Shown here: positions 6,659 to 13,443 of the stretch, piece by piece | Layout: the number at the start of each line of letters is the position of its first letter | How positions within the stretch are numbered: position 1 is the stretch's first letter | Source of the DNA: JAEZJZ01 sp964450265 | GTDB lineage: Bacteria > Bacillota > UBA994 > UBA5500 | Length of the DNA stretch: 14,474 nt | NCBI GenBank assembly: GCA_964450265.1 | Contig: CAYVCY010000043.1 | Span: 1 to 14,474 of the forward strand | Direction: 5' to 3' | Program-made: the position numbers and the translations under genes | Notes under the pieces: generated by a model | Databases searched by the model: none | Told to the model about the DNA's origin: nothing | The model's input: the letters and a program-made list of their open reading frames with translations, nothing else

Positions 6659-6668
6659 CTACTATAAT
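6640..6668 (+). promoter_or_regulatory. Candidate promoter for the ABC exporter operon
   Basis: A -35-like GTGACC (6640-6645, four of six consensus positions), an exact 17-base spacer and a perfect TATAAT (6663-6668) lie 88 bases before the ABC ATPase start. The -35 and most of the spacer lie inside the tcdA terminator hairpin. Confidence 0.45.
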
Positions 6669-6756
6669 GATGTTTTTTGCGGGATAAGCTACAATCCAAA
6701 AGCTTGCATCTTTGATTCATCTCTGTCAAAATGGCTGCAGTAAGAGGTGAAGCTGG

Positions 6757-7605
6757 ATGATTAAGGTGAAGAATTTATGTAAGAATTACGGTCACAAGGA
6801 AGCTGTCAAAGGTATTACCTTTGACGTCGGAGCTGGTGAGATCTTTGGTTTTCTGGGACCAAATGGAGCTGGAAAATCCACCACCATCAAGATGCTCACC
6901 GGGCAGCTAGCGCCCTCTGCCGGGGACATCACGGTGTTGAGTCATCGGCTGCCAATGGAACGCCATCTCTTAGCCGAGCAGATAGGAGTGACGCCTGAGA
7001 ACGCTAACCTCTACGAAAGGCTCAGCGTGGGAGAAAACCTGAACCTGTTTTGCCGCCTATATAACGTACCCGTTAACAAGAGCACCGAGTGGCTGGATAG
7101 ACTTGGACTGCTAGACTCGATCAAGACACCGGTGAAACGGCTGTCCAAAGGCATGAAACAACGGGTGCTGCTAATCCGCACCCTGTTACATTCCCCTCGC
7201 CTGCTGGTTCTGGATGAACCTACATCGGGCTTAGATCCCAGTTCTGCTGCTAGCATCCATAGGGTGTTGCGGGAGCTAAACCGAGAAGGCACAACTATCT
7301 TCGTCACCACCCATAACATGGAGGAGGCCGACCAACTCTGCCATCGGGTGGCCTTCCTGAACGAAGGAGAGATCGCCGAGCTGGGAAGACCCGAGGAACT
7401 GCGGCGCAAGTACGGCGAAGATCGCCTGATTGCGAAAATCCTCTCCGATGGAGAACCGGTGGAGCATCACCTGCCCCTGAGAGGTCACACTACCGGTGAT
7501 CAGATAGGGCGCTGGCTGAGCGATGGCCAAGTAATATCCATCCACTCCGTGGAGTCTACCCTTGCCGATATCTTCATCCAAGTGACGGGGAGGAAACTAG
7601 CATGA
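6757..7605 (+). CDS. ABC transporter ATP-binding protein (ABC-2 exporter type)
   Basis: ATPase subunit of 282 residues that powers an exporter of the CcmA/NatA/DrrA class from the cytoplasmic face. All motifs are intact: Walker A GPNGAGKST (34-42), a Q-loop region IGVTPENANLYERLSVGENL (77-96) in which the expected Gln appears replaced by Glu, signature LSKGMKQR (129-136), Walker B LLVLDEP with the catalytic Glu (149-155), D-loop SGLD (157-160) and switch His in VTTHNMEEAD (183-192). The C-terminal ~80 residues form the accessory region common in this subfamily. AGAGGTGA precedes the ATG by about six bases. The stop overlaps the permease start by four bases (ATGA), indicating translational coupling. 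The substrate is not predictable; drugs, lipids, Na+ or peptides are all possible. Confidence 0.9.
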   Translation: MIKVKNLCKNYGHKEAVKGITFDVGAGEIFGFLGPNGAGKSTTIKMLTGQLAPSAGDITVLSHRLPMERHLLAEQIGVTPENANLYERLSVGENLNLFCRLYNVPVNKSTEWLDRLGLLDSIKTPVKRLSKGMKQRVLLIRTLLHSPRLLVLDEPTSGLDPSSAASIHRVLRELNREGTTIFVTTHNMEEADQLCHRVAFLNEGEIAELGRPEELRRKYGEDRLIAKILSDGEPVEHHLPLRGHTTGDQIGRWLSDGQVISIHSVESTLADIFIQVTGRKLA

Positions 7606-8303
7606 ATCCGAAGCGCATCTACGCCCTATCACTGAAGGAAATGCAAGACCTGCGCCATAACGGCAGCATCCTATCCATGTTGGTGGTACCGCTATTGATG
7701 ACCTTTCTTTGGAGCAGCCTATTGAACATGGATGCAGAGCCTTCATTCATTATCGGGACGCTATTTGCGGTGGTGATGATTGGGGTATATTCGCCGGCAA
7801 TGCTGCTAGCGGAGGAAAAGGAGAAGCATACCTTGAGAGTGCTGATGCTCTCCCCAGCCACCCCAGGGGAGGTCTTGATCAGCAAGGGTTTAGTCACTTT
7901 TCTAAGTATCCTCTTGGTCACCCTACTGCTGATCCCGATTTCTGGCGCAACCGTGCAGAACTACGCCATTCTGTCAGTGATCCTCGTCCTGGGAAGCGCG
8001 TTTGTAATCTTGCTCGGGTTTACCATTGGCCTCTTGGCACCGAATCAGATGGCCACCGGCTACATAGGCATGCCCATCTATCTGCTGCTGCTGCTGATTC
8101 CTATGCTCGGCCAACAGAGCGCATCTATGGCTAAGCTGGCTAGGTTCGTGCCCAGCAATTGCATCGGCGACGGAGTCTACCGAGCGCTGCAGGGGCAGGC
8201 TACTGTGGCTGCCAGCCGGGAATTCTGGGTACTAGGCATCGCCAGCGTGATTATACTGGGTTTGTTCATCGTACTATATAAACGTCACGAGACAAGCGAT
8301 TAA
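7602..8303 (+). CDS. ABC-2 type transporter permease
   Basis: Membrane subunit of 233 residues with six hydrophobic helices, roughly at 22-42, 48-67, 93-112, 118-142, 149-167 and 210-230, the normal size for the short ABC-2 permeases. The cytoplasmic coupling segment AEEKEKHTLRVLMLSPAT (about 69-86) after helix 2 is the family hallmark. It partners with the ATPase whose stop codon overlaps its ATG in an ATGA; two copies of each protein would form the exporter. It is the last gene of the pair, followed by a hairpin. Similar two-gene sets include NatAB-like and antibiotic-resistance exporters, and I cannot separate these from sequence. Confidence 0.88.
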   Translation: MNPKRIYALSLKEMQDLRHNGSILSMLVVPLLMTFLWSSLLNMDAEPSFIIGTLFAVVMIGVYSPAMLLAEEKEKHTLRVLMLSPATPGEVLISKGLVTFLSILLVTLLLIPISGATVQNYAILSVILVLGSAFVILLGFTIGLLAPNQMATGYIGMPIYLLLLLIPMLGQQSASMAKLARFVPSNCIGDGVYRALQGQATVAASREFWVLGIASVIILGLFIVLYKRHETSD

Positions 8304-8314
8304 CAGCAAGAACT

Positions 8315-8364
8315 AAGGCCGCCAACGAAGGCTACTCGGCAGTTGCCCTTCGTGTGGCGGCTTT
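8315..8364 (+). terminator. Hairpin after the ABC operon
   Basis: AAGGCCGCCAACGAAGG (about 8315-8331) pairs with CCTTCGTGTGGCGGCTTT (about 8347-8364) with one bulged base, around a ~15-base loop. Only three T follow, so termination is likely but not certain. The remaining bases up to 8495 hold a repeated GAGGTGCAG and the ribosome binding site of the next gene, and I recognise nothing else. Confidence 0.6.
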
Positions 8365-8495
8365 GCTAGAGGTGCAGATCTGCCCTGAGGTGCAGCTCGC
8401 TCCGCGAATACGAGCGCTTGAATGAGCAAACAAAGGAAGTCAACCCAGTCATGCAGAACAGGGACATTAATACACAGTTAGGGAGGCAATGAAGC

Positions 8496-10556
8496 ATGTC
8501 CAAACGACCCATGCAGGCCGCTGATCTGCTCCGCTTCGTGTTGCCAGGCGAACCGCAGTTGTCATCACGAGGCGAGATCGTTTTTGTGCGCCAAGAGACC
8601 GATTTGCAGGAGAACAAACACTTCACCACCCTATGGCTGACCTCTCCGGAGTGTTCTGGTCGCAAACCGCTAACCCACGGGCGGAAGAACGACCGTTGGC
8701 CTCGCTGGTCACCCGACGGGAATCGACTGGCCTTCGTCTCTGGTCGCAATGAGCAAAGCCAAATTTGGATCCTGGAGCGCCAGGGAGGGGAAGCCTACCC
8801 CCTGAAGACGGAAGTGCCCATACAATCTGCCCCGGTCTGGTCCCATGATGGCCGAAGACTGGCTTTTGTGGGCAAGGCTTATGCGCACGCAGAGGATTGG
8901 ATGACCTATCCGGGGGCACCGGAAGGAGATGCTTCCCGTGCCAGGCAACAGGCAGAACAGGCCTTGAAAGGCAAACGGCAGGATGACCAGTCCGTGAGTG
9001 ACGTCAAGGTGATCACCCGCCTGCGTCATAAAATGGATGGGGCCGGCTACCTCGGCGATCTACGAAACCACATCTTCGTAGTAGATATGCCGGAACAGCC
9101 AGGGGGCGAATCTTGTTGCAGACAGTTGACCGAGGGCGACTTTGACCATAACCTTCCGGCATGGTCGGCCGATGATCAACACATCTACTGTGCTGCCTGT
9201 CGTGCCGCTGACGCAGACCTGCTGCTTAAGCAGGATATCTGGCGCATTGATACGCTCACCGGCGACCTGGAGCCGGTGCTGCGTTGGACTGGCAACATCT
9301 CGCTAATCGCCCCGTCTCCAACCGGACACCGAGTAGCTTTCGTTGGTGAGGACCAGCGTTTTGGGCGATCGACCTCCCAGAACTTGTGGTTGATTCCGTC
9401 GCAGGACGAGAGCCTGCCTGCCAGTGCGGCTAGCAACCTGACCGCCGAACTCGACCGACCAATCGGTAACGCACCCAGCTCTGACGTGCGCTACGGCAGC
9501 AGCAATCCGAGCATCATCTGGCGGAGCGACACTTGCATCCTCTTTCTCCATGGACAGGCGGGGTCCACCTGCGTTGCAGAACTGGACCTCCAATCCGGCA
9601 AACTGCAGACTCTGTGGCAGGATCCGATGCGGTCTGTGAGCGCCTTCGCCGCCCATCCAGAGCAAGAGAGCTTGGTACTGCAAGTCGGAGGCCCGATGCA
9701 GGCTGAGGAGCTGGCCTATCTGCAGGGCGGTGAAGAACGGCAGCTGACGGACTTCAACCAGCACATCTACGACCAATGCCTATTAGCTGAGTGCACCCGA
9801 TTCACCTATGCCGGTGACCAAGGTTGGCCGATAGACGCATGGCTATTCGCGCCACCGTATGCCGAGGCTAATCAGCCCTTGCCCACCGTGCTACAGATAC
9901 ACGGCGGTCCTCATGGAGTTTACGGTTCCAGCTTCTTCTTTCAGACTCAGATCCTGGCCAGCAACGGCATGGCAGTGGTCTATACAAATCCACGTGGAAG
10001 TCAGTCCTATGGTCAGGAGTTTGCCTTTACGGTGGTCGGCGATTGGGGCGGTGCCGACTATCGAGATGTAATGGCGGTGGTCGATCACTTGTGCGAACGG
10101 GGCATCAGCGATCCGGCGCGGCTAGGCATCATGGGCTGGAGCTACGGTGGCTTCATGACTAGCTGGACAATCTCTCAGACCGACCGTTTCAAGGCCGCCC
10201 TGCCGGGAGCTATCGTGGGGAATCGGCATAGCTTCTACGGCAACAGCGATATCGGCTATTTCTTTGGCGAGCATCACTTTGCCGGCACCCCGTGGAGTGA
10301 GCCAGAGCGGTTGTTAGAGCGCTCTGCCATCAGCTTTGCTGACCGCATCAACACACCAGTGCTATTCATGCATGGAGAGAGTGACCTACGCTGCCCCATT
10401 GACCAGACGGAACAGCTTTTCACAGCCATCCGTCGCCAGAACAAGCCCGCAGCAATGATCCGCTATCCCAACGAGTACCATGCGATCGGCCAGCCCCGAC
10501 ATAAGCAGGACCGCTACCAACGCATCTTGTCATGGTTCAGTCATCATCTGTGCTGA
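8496..10556 (+). CDS. S9 family serine peptidase (acylaminoacyl/oligopeptidase type)
   Basis: Cytoplasmic-looking prolyl-oligopeptidase-family enzyme of 686 residues with no signal peptide. The N-terminal ~410 residues form a WD40/TolB-like beta-propeller, with repeats such as RWPRWSPDGNRLAFVSGRNE and APVWSHDGRRLAFVG, which limits access to peptides of small size. The C-terminal ~250 residues are an alpha/beta hydrolase: oxyanion-region HGGP (469-472), nucleophile S549 in GWSYGGFM, D630 in HGESDLRCP and H662 in NEYHAIG. The triad is complete. The family cleaves short peptides or N-acylated amino acids. GGGAGG lies nine to ten bases before the ATG. It is most like the YuxL-type peptidases of Bacilli. 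It appears monocistronic, bounded by hairpins on both sides. Confidence 0.93.
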   Translation: MSKRPMQAADLLRFVLPGEPQLSSRGEIVFVRQETDLQENKHFTTLWLTSPECSGRKPLTHGRKNDRWPRWSPDGNRLAFVSGRNEQSQIWILERQGGEAYPLKTEVPIQSAPVWSHDGRRLAFVGKAYAHAEDWMTYPGAPEGDASRARQQAEQALKGKRQDDQSVSDVKVITRLRHKMDGAGYLGDLRNHIFVVDMPEQPGGESCCRQLTEGDFDHNLPAWSADDQHIYCAACRAADADLLLKQDIWRIDTLTGDLEPVLRWTGNISLIAPSPTGHRVAFVGEDQRFGRSTSQNLWLIPSQDESLPASAASNLTAELDRPIGNAPSSDVRYGSSNPSIIWRSDTCILFLHGQAGSTCVAELDLQSGKLQTLWQDPMRSVSAFAAHPEQESLVLQVGGPMQAEELAYLQGGEERQLTDFNQHIYDQCLLAECTRFTYAGDQGWPIDAWLFAPPYAEANQPLPTVLQIHGGPHGVYGSSFFFQTQILASNGMAVVYTNPRGSQSYGQEFAFTVVGDWGGADYRDVMAVVDHLCERGISDPARLGIMGWSYGGFMTSWTISQTDRFKAALPGAIVGNRHSFYGNSDIGYFFGEHHFAGTPWSEPERLLERSAISFADRINTPVLFMHGESDLRCPIDQTEQLFTAIRRQNKPAAMIRYPNEYHAIGQPRHKQDRYQRILSWFSHHLC

Positions 10557-10567
10557 GATACAAGAAA

Positions 10568-10603
10568 ATGGCGCACCAAATTAGGTGCGCCATTACTGTT
10601 TTT
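10568..10603. terminator. Bidirectional intrinsic terminator
   Basis: ATGGCGCACC (10568-10577) and GGTGCGCCAT (10584-10593) form a perfect 10-bp stem with a six-base loop. On the plus strand TTTTT follows shortly after (10599-10603), ending the S9 peptidase transcript. On the minus strand the stem is followed directly by TTTTCTTG, so it also fits as the terminator of the convergent small gene at 10646-10726. Confidence 0.9.
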
Positions 10604-10645
10604 ATGCTGAACGGCCCTGCAACTGAGGGTCAAGGCGTAATGCAA

Positions 10646-10726
10646 TTAGGCGAGGGCTGCGACCCAGAATCGGCCCATGCTGAGTACGAGGAGCGCCATC
10701 AAGACCAAGACAGTAAACTGTTTCAT
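10646..10726 (-). CDS. Tiny hydrophobic protein (26 aa), own transcription unit
   Basis: This is a very short gene that size-filtered gene callers would miss. The ATG (10724-10726) is preceded by AAAGGG with an eight-base spacer. The protein starts MKQFTVLVLMALLVLSMG and ends RFWVAALA: a lysine, then one hydrophobic helix with a short AxA-like end, so either a single-pass membrane peptide or something resembling a bare signal peptide. A near-consensus promoter lies upstream on the same strand, and a perfect terminator stem lies 53 bases downstream, so the unit is complete. I do not recognise a family. A small membrane regulator, a type I toxin-like peptide or a leader peptide are the options (inference). 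The absence of homology data keeps confidence moderate. Confidence 0.55.
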   Translation of the reverse strand: MKQFTVLVLMALLVLSMGRFWVAALA

Positions 10727-10762
10727 AAGAGTATCCCTTTCTATAAATGGACTGTACTTAGC

Positions 10763-10791
10763 ATTCTACACGGGTTTGTTGTTACTGGCAA
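10763..10791 (-). promoter_or_regulatory. Promoter of the 26-aa gene
   Basis: On the minus strand TTGCCA (10786-10791) and TAGAAT (10763-10768), each five of six to consensus, are separated by exactly 17 bases. Transcription would start about 30 bases before the ATG at 10726. Confidence 0.6.
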
Positions 10792-10959
10792 CAGCCTTAA
10801 TAGATTCGTAACAAATCCTAGTCTTAAGATCTGCTGACGCAAGCGCTTCCTACAGCCACTTTCGTGGCGCAGCTTTCCACAAGACACACAAGCGCTAGAC
10901 AATCTAGAATCATCCAGCTAGTAGCACTGTCACGCGCAACTAACCGCCCCCTGCTAGCG
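10792..10959. other. Intergenic stretch with small palindromes, no gene seen
   Basis: Between the small minus-strand gene's promoter and the next plus-strand promoter-like boxes I see no convincing coding sequence. The stretch holds small inverted repeats (GCCAC-TTTC-GTGGC near 10855, CTAGA-CAA-TCTAG near 10898) and two AAGCGCT copies, none of which I can assign to a function. Confidence 0.4.
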
Positions 10960-10975
10960 TATAATCTAATATAAT
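10960..10975 (+). promoter_or_regulatory. Tandem TATAAT boxes before the small hydrophobic gene
   Basis: Two perfect TATAAT sequences (10960-10965 and 10970-10975) lie 40-55 bases before the start of the plus-strand small membrane protein. Neither has a recognisable TTGACA-like box 16-18 bases upstream. They could be -10 elements of an activator-dependent or alternative promoter. Confidence 0.35.
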
Positions 10976-11014
10976 ACCCAGTGGTATGACACAAGTGTTC
11001 GGGGGTGATTGGAT

Positions 11015-11203
11015 TTGGGCTGCCTGCTATGGCTGATTCTATTTGTTCTCTGCTGGCCGCTAGCTCTCATTTTCCTGCTGCTATATCCTGTAGTCTGGCT
11101 AGTGTTGCTGCCTTTCCGCCTCCTCGGAATTGCCGTGGAAGGGGTTTTCGTGCTGTTACAAGAGATAATTATGCTCCCGATCAGATTGTTGCGCCGTTTC
11201 TAG
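11015..11203 (+). CDS. Small highly hydrophobic membrane protein (~62 aa)
   Basis: The protein is nearly all membrane-spanning. It begins with GCLLWLILFVLCWPLALIF, continues LLLYPVVWLVLLPFRLLGI, then AVEGVFVLLQEIIMLPIRLL, and ends in Arg-Arg-Phe. The positively charged end should face the cytoplasm. Proteins with the same PLAL...YPVVWL...LPFRLLGIAVEGVF layout occur as short hypotheticals in many bacteria (recognised from memory, no family name). No ATG is available. TTG 11015 was chosen because GGGGGTGA lies six bases before it; TTG 11009 abuts that site and is less likely. The overlapping frame from 11005 (GTG, 88 aa) has ordinary random composition and was not preferred. Function is unknown. 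Confidence 0.6.
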   Translation: MGCLLWLILFVLCWPLALIFLLLYPVVWLVLLPFRLLGIAVEGVFVLLQEIIMLPIRLLRRF

Positions 11204-11356
11204 GACCCAATTGGGTTTGGGACCGAGGACCTACTCAAAATGAGGCTGTGGGCGGTTTGAGAACGACTTGATACCAGCTAGAATGTAAGACAGGTGAAGC
11301 TTTCGGTGATCAACTGTGGCAGCACCTGTCCTCCGAAATTGCACAAACTGTGCGTT
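11204..11356 (+). other. Structured untranslated region before a terminator
   Basis: No gene is seen here. On the plus strand there is an 8-bp stem (GACAGGTG 11289-11296 with CACCTGTC 11323-11330), then a perfect short hairpin (GCACA-AAC-TGTGC, 11341-11353), then the terminator at 11357. This may be the 3' end of the small hydrophobic gene's mRNA or a separate leader/regulatory RNA for the amidase. I could not match it to any riboswitch or T-box consensus I know. Confidence 0.4.
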
Positions 11357-11389
11357 GGCCGCTGTATAAATCAGTGGCCGTCTTTTTTT
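11357..11389 (+). terminator. Intrinsic terminator upstream of the amidase
   Basis: GGCCGCTG (11357-11364) pairs with CAGTGGCC (11372-11379), including one G-U pair, around a seven-base loop, followed by GTC and seven T. It ends 61 bases before the amidase ATG, so it either closes the small membrane protein's transcript or acts as an attenuator for the amidase. Confidence 0.8.
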
Positions 11390-11449
11390 GTGCAGGAAGT
11401 ACGCCTTGAACCAGAGAACTGATCAAGAGATTGGAAAGGAGGCTACCCC

Positions 11450-12940
11450 ATGAACAACGAGATCAGCGATTCATCCGGGATGAAGAACAAGGCTAGTTAT
11501 TCATCCGGGATGCTCGATGCGACGATAGCCGATATGCAGGCGGCGATGGACGCTGGCAGTCTAACCGCCACCGAGCTAGTCTGGCACTACCTGGAGCGCA
11601 TCGCTCTGTTCGACCAAAGCGGCCCAAAGATCAACTCGGTGCTGGAGGTGAACCCGGATGCGCTGGCACTGGCAGCCGCATCGGACCGCGAGCGTCAGCA
11701 AACCGGTTCCCGAGGCCCTCTGCACGGCATTCCTATCCTGGTGAAGGATAACATAGACACGGCAGACAAGATGCACACCAGCGCCGGCTCCCTTGCGCTG
11801 GCCAATTCGTACGCTAAAGAGGACTCCTTCGTTGCCAAGAGATTGCGCCAAGCAGGTGCGATCATCTTGGGGAAAGCAAACATGACCGAATGGGCCAACT
11901 TCATGACTCTAGGGATGAAGAATGGCTACAGTTCCCGGGGGGGACAAGTGCAGAACCCTTATGGACCGGGAGAGTTTGATGTAGGTGGATCGAGCTCCGG
12001 TTCTGGAGCCGGTGTCGCCTGCTGCTTCTGCGCTGCCGCTATTGGCACGGAGACATCCGGGTCCATCCTCAGCCCCGCCAGTGCCAATTCGGTGGTGGGT
12101 ATCAAGCCCACCGTAGGCCTGATCAGTCGATATGGTATCATCCCGATTGCCCACAGCCAAGATACAGCTGGACCAATCGCCCGCACTGTGGAAGACGCAG
12201 CTACCCTGCTGGGGCTACTAGCCGGCGAAGATGAGCGGGACGCGGTCACTATGTATCATCAGGGGCGCTATCCCCAGGATTATCGCCCTTTCCTGGATGT
12301 CCACGGCCTCAAAGGAAAGCGCATCGGCATTCCGCGCCAGTTCTATCAGCGTCTGAATGATGACCGGTTGCTCTTGATCAACCAGGCAATCGCTGATCTG
12401 TGCGCCGCCGGTGCTGCAATCGTTGATCCGGTAGAGATGCCCTCGGCGGAAAGCGCGTGGCAGAGCAAGGTCCTCCTCCACGAGTTCAAGCCGGGCTTGA
12501 ACGCTTATCTGGGCAGGCTGTCGTCACAGGTACCGGTGCACAGCCTGCGGGAGCTAGTAGCCTACAACCAGTCGCATCGGGAGACCATGCTGAAGTATGG
12601 GCAAACGCTGTTGATCGATTCCGAAGCCACCAGCGGCAGCCTAGCCGAGCCTGAGTACATCAACTGTCGCCAAGAGGATCTACGGCGCTCTATCGACAAC
12701 GGAATTGACTGGGCTCTTAATGAGCATCAGCTGGATGCGTTGCTCTTTCCTGGCAGCTTCGGTGCTGGCATTGCAGCGCGAGCCGGCTATCCCTCGGTAT
12801 CAGTACCTGCCGGCTATACTAAGATAGGGCTTCCCTTAGGGGCGACCTTCACTGGCCGAGCCTTTGAGGAGCCGAAGCTGATCCAAATGGCCTATGCCTA
12901 TGAACAGGCGACTTGCCATCGCAAACCACCGGTTTTGTAA
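11450..12940 (+). CDS. Amidase-signature family amidohydrolase
   Basis: Enzyme of 496 residues that hydrolyses a C-N amide bond using a Ser-cisSer-Lys triad. K99 is in GIPILVKDNID, the cis-serine S181 in DVGGSSSGSGAGVA, and the nucleophile S205 in GTETSGSILSPAS; the 24-residue spacing between the serines matches the family. The block VVGIKPTVGLISRYGIIPIA and SQDTAGPIARTVEDAA follows, as in stand-alone bacterial amidases. It is not GatA: no gatC or gatB is adjacent, and the IIPIAHSQDTAGP motif is of the broad amidase type. The real substrate is unknown. AAAGGAGG lies seven bases before ATG 11450. The first 20 residues contain an in-frame duplication (SSGM twice) and look dispensable; family homology begins near residue 21. 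Three cysteines cluster at 191-194 (CCFC), which is unusual. Confidence 0.9.
   Translation: MNNEISDSSGMKNKASYSSGMLDATIADMQAAMDAGSLTATELVWHYLERIALFDQSGPKINSVLEVNPDALALAAASDRERQQTGSRGPLHGIPILVKDNIDTADKMHTSAGSLALANSYAKEDSFVAKRLRQAGAIILGKANMTEWANFMTLGMKNGYSSRGGQVQNPYGPGEFDVGGSSSGSGAGVACCFCAAAIGTETSGSILSPASANSVVGIKPTVGLISRYGIIPIAHSQDTAGPIARTVEDAATLLGLLAGEDERDAVTMYHQGRYPQDYRPFLDVHGLKGKRIGIPRQFYQRLNDDRLLLINQAIADLCAAGAAIVDPVEMPSAESAWQSKVLLHEFKPGLNAYLGRLSSQVPVHSLRELVAYNQSHRETMLKYGQTLLIDSEATSGSLAEPEYINCRQEDLRRSIDNGIDWALNEHQLDALLFPGSFGAGIAARAGYPSVSVPAGYTKIGLPLGATFTGRAFEEPKLIQMAYAYEQATCHRKPPVL
11469..11512 (+). repeat. 14-bp direct repeat at the amidase N-terminus
   Basis: ATTCATCCGGGATG occurs at 11469-11482 and again at 11499-11512, exactly 30 bases apart, so both copies encode Ser-Ser-Gly-Met in the same frame. 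Confidence 0.85.
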
Positions 12941-12961
12941 GCCAGGCATAGATACAAAGCG

Positions 12962-13041
12962 ATGGTTGCATAGGCAACCATTCCGCAGCATCTGCGGATG
13001 TTGCTATACGAAGATAGCGGGCTGACAACCGCCATCTTCGT
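12962..13041. terminator. Cluster of three hairpins between convergent genes
   Basis: Three consecutive inverted repeats fill the gap between the amidase and darA: ATGGTTGC-ATAG-GCAACCAT (12962-12981), CCGCAG-CAT-CTGCGG (12983-12997), and ACGAAGAT/GCGG with CCGC/ATCTTCGT (13008-13041, one mismatched pair). None is followed by a T-tract. They probably serve as termination or mRNA-end structures for the two convergent genes. Confidence 0.55.
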
Positions 13042-13051
13042 CCATTATTAA

Positions 13052-13396
13052 CTATTCTGTCTCCGGAGCGGAAATGCGGTGAAACTGATCCACATTGAGC
13101 ACAAAGACTACAGCTCCTCCTACCTGCACACTGACAGGCGGAACGGCAAACCCACCCAATGCATCGGCATGGGTCAGCGGTACCACCAGCTTTTCGCGGG
13201 TATGACAGACACTCCTGACCACCTTCAACACGCCGTCCACCTGCTCGTCATCCACACCGACCAACAAGGTCGTGTTGCCGACCCTGAGAAATCCGCCGGT
13301 GGAGGCAAGCTTGGTGGAACGATAACCTTTGGAGGTCAACTCCTCGGCCAACTTGTTACTATCTTGATCCTGAACGATAACCACTAGTAATTTCAT
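13052..13396 (-). CDS. darA: Cyclic-di-AMP receptor protein DarA (YaaQ/PstA)
   Basis: PII-like trimeric cytoplasmic receptor for the second messenger c-di-AMP, widespread in Firmicutes. The 114 residues match the usual ~109. The sequence is a clear family member: VVIVQDQDSNKL, GYRSTKLASTGGFLRVGNTT, LLVGVDDEQVD and PVSVQVGGAVVFVL. R26, T28, G35, F36, N41 and G47 are present at the numbering reported for c-di-AMP contacts in homologues (recalled from the literature). AAGGAGGG sits about seven bases before the ATG. In Bacilli the gene usually lies in the tmk-yaaQ-yaaR-holB region. Here it stands alone between an amidase and a hemolysin III gene, so it may be a relocated or second copy. Downstream effectors of DarA are unknown. 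Confidence 0.93.
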   Translation of the reverse strand: MKLLVVIVQDQDSNKLAEELTSKGYRSTKLASTGGFLRVGNTTLLVGVDDEQVDGVLKVVRSVCHTREKLVVPLTHADALGGFAVPPVSVQVGGAVVFVLNVDQFHRISAPETE

Positions 13397-13443
13397 TCGT
13401 AGCCCTCCTTATCTCTGCCGCCAAGACCAGCAGTAAGCGTACA

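Noticed and set aside
6244..6729. 161-codon minus-strand frame opposite tcdA
   Set aside because: It is antisense to a well-supported gene, crosses the terminator hairpin and has no ribosome binding site or motif.
10532..10837. 101-codon plus-strand frame after the S9 peptidase
   Set aside because: It begins inside the peptidase gene, runs through a strong terminator and then antisense to the small hydrophobic gene; its composition is not protein-like.
11005..11271. 88-codon frame starting at GTG 11005
   Set aside because: It overlaps the hydrophobic small protein in another frame, has no recognisable motif, and its GTG lies within the likely ribosome binding site.
11204..11389. Known riboswitch or T-box ahead of the amidase
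   Set aside because: I looked for T-box, TPP, SAM, lysine, purine, guanidine, ZTP and c-di-GMP consensus elements and saw none; only generic hairpins and a terminator are supported.
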